This document shows, piece by piece, positions 56,456 to 64,000 of a stretch of 64,000 bases of DNA. This DNA comes from Phaseolus vulgaris (lineage: Eukaryota > Streptophyta > Magnoliopsida > Fabales > Fabaceae). The stretch's first letter is position 1. Each line of letters starts with the position of its first letter. The stretch lies in assembly GCF_000499845.2 (NCBI RefSeq), contig NC_023754.2:10360618-10424617 (forward strand), read 5' to 3'. The notes beneath the pieces are model-generated. The model was not told the origin of the DNA. It made no database searches and was given only the letters and a program-made list of their open reading frames with translations. A program made the position numbers and the translations under genes.

Positions 56456-57303
56456 TGGACGTTTATTTTCTCTTTTTGTAATTTCTTTGTTTGAAGGTGC
56501 TTAGAGGGAAACATTAGAAACCTCTTTTGTTAAAGTATCTCTAGGTCTTTAGATTAGGAGTCTTAAGGGGGGTGCGTTAGTAGATAGGTGTAGAAGTAAC
56601 TAGGGAGGTGCCAAAGTGAGAGAGAAGGTCACACCTTCTTCATGACCATAGTTGGCGCCACTTTCATTAGCTTTTGGGGGGAATTTTGAATTTAATTTGC
56701 CTTGCATTTCAGCACCTCTAGGCTATAAATTAAGGTGCTGCCCTTGTACATTTCAGATTTGAATTTTAATTAGAGAAACTATACTCAATTTTTGAGAGAG
56801 CATTGGAGAGCTTTGTGCGTTCCTCACTAGTCTTCTCTTGAGAGTTCAATGGTTACCTCAAGTGGCGGCTTGCACACTTATCTTGGAGTCTCCATCCTCC
56901 TAGTGGCGTGATCATCCAACCATTCCTCCATCTTCATGAGCTTTTCTCTTCTCCTTCCTTCCTTCTCTTTTTATGTTCATGTTTCAGCTTGTGTTCCTTG
57001 TCTTTTGGTTTGGCATTTTCATTTTCCAGCTGGCTGTTCTTCTTCTATTTTTATTTTGGTTCGGTGCCTTTTAATTTCCAACACTTCTATTCAGTTTTCT
57101 TGCCTTTCGTTCCTTTTCAATCGGTTCAATTTGACAATATGTGGAACTTCCATATGAGTTTGGGTTTTGGTACTAGTTTTGGTGAGTTCTTGATTATAGA
57201 ACATTGACCCAATTCTATCTTAAAGTGCCTATCTCATATCCAACTCAAGATGATTCCTAAGAATGTCAAGAATCATTCATATTGTGCTAGTGGAATCACA
57301 TCA
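56317..57303 (+). repeat. 3' LTR of the CRM-like element (987 bp)
   Basis: It is preceded by CGGGGAGTA, a weak polypurine tract, and followed by CTCGG. It is two bases shorter than the 5' LTR because of a deletion near 56430. A TATA box lies at 56724. Confidence 0.92.
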
Positions 57304-57308
57304 CTCGG

Positions 57309-58500
57309 GAATGGAGCATACAGGCTCGAGACATTAGAAGGCGGCGTGATTCCTCGCACTTGGAATGCGACCAACCTGAAGTTTTATTTTAGTTAAATCT
57401 TGCATTTGTACATGTTTAAGGGGACACTCTTGTTCCCTTGAGAGGGTTTTTTAACGAGGTCACCTGAATAAAATTTATTCAGTTAAATATGCATTGCAAT
57501 TAAACGAAACTCTCCCTTGTAGTGATAAGTCAAGAGCGGAAGTAGTATGGTCCCCTGAGCGGACCTCCCTCTTGCGTAAGTTCACCAAGCTCGAGAATAG
57601 TATGGTTCGCTGAAATAAACGAACCTTTCCCTTGTAGTGATAAGTCAAGAGTGGAAATAGTATGGTCCCCCGAGTGGACCTCCCTCTTGCGTAAGTTCAC
57701 CAAGCCCGAGAATAGTATGGTTCACTAAAATAAACAAACCTCTCCCTTGTAGTGATAAGTCAAGAGCGAAAGTAGTATGGTCCCCCGAGTGGACCTCCCT
57801 CTTGCGTAAGTTCACCAAGCCCGAGAATAGTATGGTTCGCTGAAATAAAGGAACCTCGTCCCTTGAAGTGATACACAGAGAAGCAGAGGTAGTTTGGTCT
57901 TCCCAGTAAGCCCCTTTCGTGTAAGTTCACCTAGGGGAAGAATAGTATGGTTCGCTAAAAATAAAGGAACCTCTTCCCTTGAAGTGATACACAGAGAAGC
58001 AGAGGTAGTTTGGTCTTCCCAATATGCCCCTCTCATGTAAGTTCACCTTGGCGAAGAATAGTATGGTTCGCTAAAACTAAAGGAACCTTTTTCCATGAAG
58101 TGATACGCAGAGAATAGAGGTAGTTTGACCTCCCCAATAAACCCCTCTCGAGTAAGCACACCAAGGCGAAAGGAAGTACGGTTCGAGTACCAAAGTCTCG
58201 TCCTCTGACCTTTAAAGAAAGGGCGAGATCAGCTATCCCCTGACTTTATGCAGCAAGGGTGAAATCGAGAAAGTGTCGTTCGCTTGGGGTAGAAACGTCA
58301 AGGGGAGGAGACATGCGAACCCTCTTGCGTATTAACTCCAAGGTCAAACAAGCATACGAAGCAAACGCGCTACCTAAAGGGCGAACCTGAATTAGAGGCG
58401 TTGTATGAAAATCGAAGCGAATGGAGGCAACAGTTAAAAGAAATAAATACTTATAAAGTATACATACAAGAAAGCTCGATTGTCAACAAAAACAGAATTA
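57309..58500 (+). repeat. Tat-B tandem array: about 116-bp unit, six to seven copies in two subtypes
   Basis: CCCTTG(T/A)AGTGATA recurs at 57514, 57629, 57744, 57860, 57976 and (as CCATG) 58093, spacing 115-117 bp. The first three copies carry GATAAGTCAAGAG..GTAGTATGGTCCCC..GACCTCCCTCTTGCG. The next three carry GATACACAGAGAAGCAGAGGTAGTTTGGTC. AATAGTATGGTTCGCT is common to most. The array lies between integrase and the antisense gene. From 58190 to 58500 the sequence is unique and non-coding. Confidence 0.85.
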
Positions 58501-58510
58501 CAAAGGGGAG

Positions 58511-60468
58511 TCATTCTCGTGGCACGATCTGGTCGTCCACAACGCATTTGGACTCACCAAAGAGGGTAAGATCCACCTCAGGATGCGCACAGTCAAACTG
58601 AGCGACGGGGTCTTGAAACCCCTCACCGTACACCTCAGCAGCATCGTTAGTAAGCTCCTCCTCTGTCTTTGTAAAGGATTCAATCGTCCCAGCCAAGGAC
58701 TCAGTTTTCTCAGCCAACTCGCCCTCAACCTGCCTCAAAAGGATTTCGCGTTGTGTGGCCCTCTCTTCCAGATTGACCACTTTTCCCTTCAGTTCGGCCA
58801 CCAGATCTTCAAGCTCAACCGCACAGGTACGAAGAGGCAAGATTCTCGCTTCTAGTTCGGCCGCCTCTAGGCCCTTGTCATGGAGGGCCTTTTTGGCATC
58901 CTTCTCAGATTGGCAAAGGCTTGCCAACTCCAAGTACAGGGCAGTTTCACGATTGGTAAAGATTTTGGTACTGGTGGTCAGGTTCTCCTCGAGCTTTGCC
59001 ACCCTAACTTTGAGGTCCTCGGTCTCTTGGGCCTGTTAAGCGCAAGGTTGAAGGCAAACAGGAGGTCCCCAAGAACATTGACCACTCGCTCCTAAAGGAG
59101 ATTGTCGTTTAAGCCCTCTACCTTTTGGCTTTGGAAACGACTGAATACTTTTTGGAGAAGCAAGGGAAGTGGAAAGGAGGAGGGCATCTCTTGGCCTTCG
59201 GGGGCACTCTCTCCCCCACCCTCAAGAGCAACAACTTGGAGCGGGGAGGAGGCGCTAGGGGGATGATCCATGAAGGTCGGAGTTCCGACAGAGGCGGAGG
59301 CAGAAGGTGCCATGGTCACACCCACCCTTGGTCGTTTGAAGACAAGACCGGTGCACGTATCTTTGTCATCACACTCGACCGCCACTACCCCTCTTAGCTC
59401 AACAGCGGCAGGGGCCGGATTGGTGGGTCTGGAAGCAGGCGGCCCGAAGATGAAGGGGTTAGGGGCGTTGAAAGGCTCTCCCTAGTAGCAGCCGCCCTTT
59501 GCTTGGCCAAGAGGTCGGCCAACTTCTTCTTCTTGTCCTTGTTGAAACCCATATCTGTGTAGAAGCAACAAGTCGATACGGGAGTAAGTAAACAAGACAA
59601 GTATGCTGAAAAAAATGGGATAAAGTAAGAGGCATGAGAACAAGGGAGTACCGATATAGGTTTCAAGATCTTCGGGGCTAAACTCACGCTTGAGTAGCTC
59701 CAAAGTGTTAAAAAGGGCAGAGAGCCCAGAGAGAAGCTCGCATACACCTCGCTCCTGAGGGGAAAGATCCTCAAGACTTCAGGCTCTCTGAAGGTTTGGC
59801 TTCTCCGTTCAATATAAGGGAAACCCATCTAGAAGAGAGGGGTCCCTTCGATTGCTGCGAACTTTAAAGAAGTTCTTCTTGAACCTCTTGTATGATTGTT
59901 GGAAGAATGTTAAGAGCACCCTCCCAGCCGCACCATTGAAGCTGACCCACAACTTTTTCCCTGGGTCTTTAACCTCGAAGAAATAAAGGAAGACGTCTAC
60001 GGACGGCGTGAGGCCGAGGCTGCAACAAGGGATGGCAAAGGCCCTTACGAACGCCCAACTGTTGAGGTGTAGTTGGTCGAGGGCAACATTCACCTCGGTG
60101 AGAAGTGTGCTCTCGAAAGGGGTAAAGGGTAACTGAAGCCCTAGTCTTCGGAAGAGGGTGGAATAAATGAAGCAGAAAGGGCCTTTAGGGTCAGAACCTT
60201 CGTCAGAACATACTGGCTCACCCTCGCGACAAGCCACCATCCACACATACTTATCGTGGTCTTTGCCAAAGACACGCGATGGATGGCAGGATTGCTTCTT
60301 CCTATAGGTCGCTATGCTCTTAAGGGTTGTAAAGGTGGACATTTCCTCTAAAAGGTCCACCGGTGCCCAGTGGTATAGAGACTTATAGAACAAGGCAGGA
60401 GGGGGAGGGACTGGCGAAGAAGATGGAACAGGGGACAACGATGAAGTCGAAGTGGAATTAGAGTCCAA
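58511..60468 (-). pseudogene. Antisense accessory gene of Tat-B (spliced, decayed)
   Basis: On the strand opposite to gag-pol, an ATG at 60468 opens 219 codons with a Ser/Pro-rich start, KSLYHWAPVDLLEEM, LNSWAFVRAFAIPC, VDVFLYFFEVKDPGKKLWVS and YKRFKKNFFKV, ending DGFPLY. Reading then continues in shifted frames (EFSPEDLETYI). An intron from 59656 (GTACTCCC) to about 59551 (TTCTACACAG) joins to DMGFNKDKKKKLADLLAKQ. Further on come VFKRPRVGVTMAPSAS and a long coiled coil (59002-58511, SLCQSEKDAKKALHDKG, LVAELKGKVVNLEE). Tat-lineage elements are known to carry an ORF in this position and direction (for example gene 23 of Grande). Its function is unknown. It is not a host gene. Confidence 0.75.
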
Positions 60469-61053
60469 GGGAGAAGCCGGTTCGGGAATTCATTCGGCTC
60501 GTTTGGTCATCTCGAATAAGAAATCTCAAAAAAAGAAGAAAAAGAGAAACTTTAGAAGGTCGAAAGTGGCCCAACTCGACAGAACCAAAGAAGCCCAGGA
60601 AACAGAGACTCGAAGCATGAACAGTAGAAATGAATGTGCAGAAAAATGCGGAAATCATAAACAGTCTCAGGCAGATATGAGCATGTTACAAGCGGTGAAA
60701 TCATGAATGGCGAAATCATCGAAAACAAAATTAATACCTTTCGAGCGTTGAGGTTCGAGGGTTTTGAATTTTGAAGAAAGAGAAGAGAGCGTTTTTCCGC
60801 AAATACCAAATGAAGGTTCGCGTAAGAGTGGTGAAAGCGTAAGGGTTAAAGTGTTTAAACAGTGCACGAAGAAGTTCGAGCGCCAACAAGTCTCAACCAT
60901 CGATCCCGACACGTGTACGTTGATTGACGAAGAAAAAATGAGATGTCACTTTGGTGTATTGTTCACGCCCGTCACCCAACACCACATAGGTCGCCCAGCG
61001 CGATCATTTTGTCTCTTCACTGAAACAAGTTACAGATCGAGACTATGGGCTTT
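60469..61053. other. Tat-B region between the antisense gene and the 3' LTR
   Basis: About 585 bp, which should hold the promoter of the antisense gene and the polypurine tract of Tat-B. A purine-rich AAAAAAGAAGAAAAAGAG stretch lies at 60529. No clear TATA or canonical polypurine tract directly before 61054 was found. Confidence 0.45.
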
Positions 61054-61916
61054 TGTCCCGACCAGTCCTCGGTCATCAACCCAGAGACTGACCTCAAACA
61101 TCTCGCACCGATGCTTGGTGATGGAAGGGGGCCACATGAGGTGGGCCCCAGACGCACCTACCAGGGAATTGGTTAGTCTTTGATATTTGTATCCTAAGCC
61201 CGATGTTGGAGATCGATATCGAACCCCACCAGTAGGGGAAGAAGATCGGACATCGATCGTCAGGACGTTGTAGAGGGCCACGTAAGGTGGGCCCAATAAG
61301 ATAACAGTTAAAGACAAGAGATATGTGAGAAGCCTAAGTCACGAGGGATCCATGCATGTGGTGTGTATGACACGTGAAGGTGAAACACGTGTGGATAATC
61401 CTAGGAGGCGTTAAGGCCCATTAGGGTTAGGCTTTCCAGGGAAAGTTTCTTGCATGGCACGTGAATACTTAGGGCACCCACGAAGCAGATGGCGCTAGAG
61501 ATTAGCTGCACAAGTTGGTACCCAAGCGGCCACTCTGATATTCATTGCACTCCAGTTAAGAGAAGTTCATGTGCCAGATACGCTAAGATTCTATGGATAG
61601 CGGCGCTTGGACATTCTCCAAGGAACCCTAGTCAAGGGTAACAACGCAAAGGTAAACCCTAGTTTCAACCTATATAAAAGGGTGTCAAAACCCTAGTAAG
61701 GTACACAGTTTCTAAGACTGAAGCTAATATACACAGTTGGTGTTTCTTTGCCCTAATACTGACTTGAGCGTCGGAGTGTAAACGGCCGCTAGGGCGCCTC
61801 TTTGTCTTTTGCAAGTGAGTGGTTTCTTGATCAAGAAGGCACGTTTCTCAAGCAAGATCGAAGGGCCAAAGCAGTTGTTGGAGTCAACCGGCGAAGCGAG
61901 TCAACCGACAGGAACA
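61054..61916 (+). repeat. 3' LTR of Tat-B (863 bp)
   Basis: Same ends and length as the 5' LTR, followed by GATTC. A TATA box (CTATATAAAA) lies at about 61670. CACTA gene sequence resumes directly after it. Confidence 0.9.
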
Positions 61917-62659
61917 GATTCTTAGATCCCTCATATACTAATCCCATTGGAACAAATAAAACTAAAACCCAATCATACATCGCTAACACCTTGGAAAAAA
62001 AGGCAAAACAAATTTATTTATGCCCTTATATAATGAGTAAGTTTAATTATAAGTCGTCAATTATTACTATTTCATGTTTTAAATATTTACTAACTCTTTT
62101 CATGGATGATATAGGGGTCATTGGCAGTTACTTGTCCTATCAACGGTTGATAAGACTATTGTGTGGTTATGTTCCCTACACAAGAAGTCATCCACACATC
62201 TAAAAAATATCATTGATAAGTAAGTACATTATAAACTTAACTTCATATGTTACTAATTAAGCATCTACTAACAAAGTTGTTTGTATTAATAAGTTCATGG
62301 CGTGGATATAACATCCTAAAAGGTCAATCTAATTCAAATTTTCAAAATTTGAAGTGGATGACACTAAAGGTTTGTAATTTTTGTCTTTCTCTTTTCATTA
62401 TTTATCAATATTAACTTTTACTTTTTATTGAATTATAGTGTAATAGACAACCAAGAAACTATGAGTGTGGCTATTACATTATGCAATGAATGGTTACCAT
62501 TGTAAGACTAGGCCTTAAAAGTGATTAGCATCAAGTAACATGATGGTAAATTATTTTTATAATTCTTTAACATATATGTATCTTAACACTAATTTATGTT
62601 TGAACCTTATTTTGTAATACAATCACGGATAAGCGAGTAATGTCTTCGGAAGCTCTAAC

Positions 62660-63805
62660 TGATCCTGCCGGTTGACTAAGCTCAGGAACGATGCCTCGTC
62701 ACGATCTTTCCTCACCAGCTTTGACACCACGTGCCCTTCAAGTCCACACTACAAATTGTCTCTCTGAGAACCTGAAAACACAAGATGGCGCCTCTGCGGC
62801 CGGTGGCGCTCCGACGCTCAAGTCAGTAACAAGAACACCCAAAAACTGAGAGAAAACTATGTTCTGTAGAACCGTACTAAAGTGCACTCAACCCAAAAAC
62901 AATGAGCCGTAATGAACGTACCCCTGCAAATTCTGTTAAGTTTACCTTTATACCTAGGTTTTTCCTCTCTCCAGGAAGTTATGCTTTGGACGCGTGGCCC
63001 GCATCCAACCCTGCACGTGTCATCATCTGGGCTGGGGTAACAGGTAGTACCCAACCCTACACGTGTCATCATCTGAGCTAGGATAACTTGAGCGTCATTT
63101 CTATGTAGCATCCAACCCTACACGTGTCGTCATCTGGGTTGGGGTAACTGGTAGTACCCAACCCTACACGTGTCATCATCTGGGTTGGGGTAACTTGAGC
63201 GTCATTTCTATGTAGTAACCAGTCGCGCGGCCAAGCCTCCTATTCAAGGAGTAATCTAGCACGTAACACGCTCTGGAACACCACCCGACAAGGCGAGTAT
63301 CAGATGCAAAAAGTACATCGTCTCTGTGATATCGCTCGTCGCAAGTGCCACCCTCCTCATTGCTACGCCATGCATGTTCCAGCTGAGGAAACCTCGGCAT
63401 CGACGAATGTCCACTCTGGGAATCCCGTCGTCGATGGGCAAGTTGTTTCCTCCAACTCACTCGACCTTCACACTCCATGCTGACGTAACAATCATCTTTA
63501 CTGAACTTACACGCCTGAACTTACCCGCCTGAACCTCCAACAACTTCAACTAAGTGTACTAGGAAACCCGACGATGTGCTTCTTATGGCGATGTCAGACC
63601 ACCTGATCTTCCATTATCTAACATGGCGATGACACAAAGACTTGGCGACAACCGACTATGTACACTACAGAACGCCACTTCCACAAACGGCAACTATGCT
63701 CACTCCTGGACCATTCATCTTTCTCTTGTCCACGTGTCCTGCTGAGCACGCCCCACGTAGTCACTTGCTAAACACGTCGTCACACCCGATGACCTGATCA
63801 ATACA
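62660..63805 (-). repeat. Solo LTR of the Tat-A family (1146 bp) in the CACTA gene
   Basis: In plus view it begins TGATCCTGCCGG and ends TCAATACA, matching the LTR at 1242-2433 throughout. Flanks are CTAAC (62655-62659) and ATAAC (63806-63810), a target duplication with one mismatch. No internal gene is attached. It contains a TATA box (62945-62952, minus) and four CACGTG motifs (63014, 63060, 63121, 63167). Confidence 0.88.
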
Positions 63806-63886
63806 ATAACATATGTGAGACAGTCTTGGTCCACATGTTTCCTAAATTTTTATAACTCTAGGATAGTTGATTAATAGTGTAGGAAT

Positions 63887-63950
63887 TAGATAGATAGATA
63901 GATATATTATTAGTGTTTGTAATACATTTTTAGATAGATAGATATATAAT
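63887..63950. repeat. (GATA)n microsatellites
   Basis: TAGATAGATAGATAGATA at 63887-63905 and a second TAGATAGATAGATA run at 63932-63946, downstream of the CACTA gene stop. Confidence 0.8.
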
Positions 63951-64000
63951 TTGATTCTCTGAATTTATGTATTTCTCTGGCTGGGTTATAATTGAACAGG

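Larger units (their letters stand above)
49669..57303 (+). mobile_element. Full-length CRM-like Ty3/gypsy element (7635 bp), young
   Basis: Both LTRs are present (49669-50657 and 56317-57303) with TGAT...ATCA ends and a perfect duplication CTCGG (49664-49668 and 57304-57308). Inside are a primer binding site, a 1.2-kb leader, gag (frameshifted) and a single long pol. LTRs differ at about 15 places by eye (about 1.5%), so it inserted recently compared with Tat-B. The integrase C-terminal module and the pol frame running into the 3' LTR are features of CRM-clade chromoviruses as I know them; the clade call is inferred. Confidence 0.93.
39705..61916 (+). mobile_element. Tat-B: complete but decayed Tat-lineage Ty3/gypsy element carrying four nested insertions
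   Basis: Two 863-bp LTRs (39705-40567 and 61054-61916) with TG...CA ends bound it. The flanking 5-mers are GATTT (39700-39704) and GATTC (61917-61921), a target duplication with one mismatch. The interior in order: primer binding site, duplicated leader, gag, protease, RT, RNase H, a second RNase H, integrase, tandem repeats, an antisense gene. The second RNase H and the antisense ORF are hallmarks of the Tat lineage. Nested inside are LTR insertions at 41317, 43176, 48515 and 49669. Without them the element is about 11 kb, normal for Tat. Confidence 0.9.
38793..63874 (+). pseudogene. CACTA DUF8039-like / ULP1-like cysteine protease gene, interrupted and decayed
   Basis: Exons read in order. 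38793-39263: coiled coil, then CELLVDCD.., DVVKATVERVRVADTCVPLP, like the Tnp1/DUF8039 module. 39341-39576. 39653-39704, continuing at 61922. About 62115-62220: GHWQLLVLSTVDKTIVW with the catalytic His. About 62325-62380, spliced to 62439: QPRNYECGYYIM with the oxyanion Gln and catalytic Cys (codon 62466-62468). 62623-63874: MSSEALTY.., then RQSWSTCFLNFY across the solo LTR. Intron borders GT/AG fit at 39264/39340, 39577/39652 and about 62382/62438. The frame resumes exactly across Tat-B (DAYRF then LDPSYTN). In-frame stops (TAG near 38891, 39053 and 39225; TAA near 39435; TGA at Trp near 62484) and a frameshift near 38880 show it is dead. ULP1-like proteases are common passengers of plant CACTA elements. 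Confidence 0.7.
38008..64000 (+). mobile_element. CACTA (En/Spm) transposon with a DUF8039/ULP1-like gene, split by Tat-B and a solo LTR
   Basis: The 5' end is CACTACAAGAAAAATTC at 38008, preceded by TGA (38005-38007), the possible 3-bp target duplication. Subterminal repeats follow. The element's gene continues across two large insertions: Tat-B (39705-61916) and a solo LTR (62660-63805). Removing them leaves about 2.6 kb of CACTA sequence in the window. The 3' end lies beyond 64000. No CACTA transposase (TNP2-type) is seen in the visible part. Confidence 0.8.

Noticed and set aside
57500..58200. Regularly spaced repeats resembling a CRISPR array
   Set aside because: The repeats are directly adjacent 116-bp units without unique spacers, inside a plant retrotransposon.
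59809..60468. A 219-codon minus-strand gene as a possible host gene
   Set aside because: It lies between Tat-B integrase and the 3' LTR and matches the known antisense ORF position of Tat elements.
1..64000. tRNA, rRNA, snoRNA or microRNA genes
   Set aside because: No convincing cloverleaf, rRNA or conserved precursor was seen by reading; a tRNAscan or Infernal run would be needed to exclude weak candidates.

Overview
The window is nuclear DNA of a flowering plant, most likely a legume. There are no operons; it is packed with plant-type retrotransposons and CACTA transposons separated by AT-rich DNA, and it holds one compact plant secretory gene (a lipid-transfer-type protein). The legume assignment is an inference from the look of the SIRE-type, Tat-type and CRM-like elements and cannot be proved here.

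Layout. (1) 1-2433: the 5' end (minus strand) of a Tat-lineage Ty3/gypsy element, called Tat-A, running off the left edge: gag, primer binding site and a 1.19-kb LTR carrying four G-boxes. (2) 2585-9566: L1-type LINE-A (plus, 5'-truncated) with a CRM-like LTR fragment inserted in its ORF2. (3) 11397-18050: LINE-B (minus), a nearly full-length but frameshifted relative facing LINE-A tail to tail. (4) 19705-22181: remains of a CACTA element (minus) with an En/Spm-type transposase exon split by a solo SIRE-type LTR. (5) 24333-33519: a SIRE-type Ty1/copia element with gag and an env-position ORF but no pol. Its 5' LTR holds an inverted solo LTR, its gag holds a CRM-like gypsy fragment, and its 3' LTR is cut off where an AT-rich 85-bp tandem array starts. 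(6) 34.9-36.4 kb: a degenerate tandem array. (7) 37273-37641 (minus): the lipid-transfer-like gene with a tandemly duplicated promoter. (8) 38008 to the right edge: a CACTA element with a DUF8039-like/ULP1-like gene.

That last CACTA gene is interrupted by a 22.2-kb Tat element (Tat-B, 39705-61916). Tat-B itself received a solo SIRE-type LTR, two solo CRM-like LTRs and one full-length CRM-like element (49669-57303). Most insertions are delimited by 5-bp target-site duplications, several perfect, and host reading frames resume across them. This gives a readable order of events: CACTA, then Tat-B (LTRs about 7% apart by eye), then the CRM-like element (LTRs about 1.5% apart). A solo LTR of the Tat-A family (62660-63805) sits in the last exon of the same CACTA gene.

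How the parts work. Almost everything is decayed. LINE ORFs are frameshifted, and LINE-B has lost a catalytic Asp. Tat-B has lost catalytic Asp residues in reverse transcriptase and integrase. The CRM-like element keeps a long open pol with all catalytic motifs but has a gag frameshift. The most distinctive signals are a covarying 3' hairpin shared by the two LINEs, an ATGA stop/start overlap between LINE ORF1 and ORF2, a spliced antisense gene inside Tat-B, and a pol-less SIRE element with an env-position ORF. Family names come from recognisable motifs and remembered family architecture; no database search was possible.
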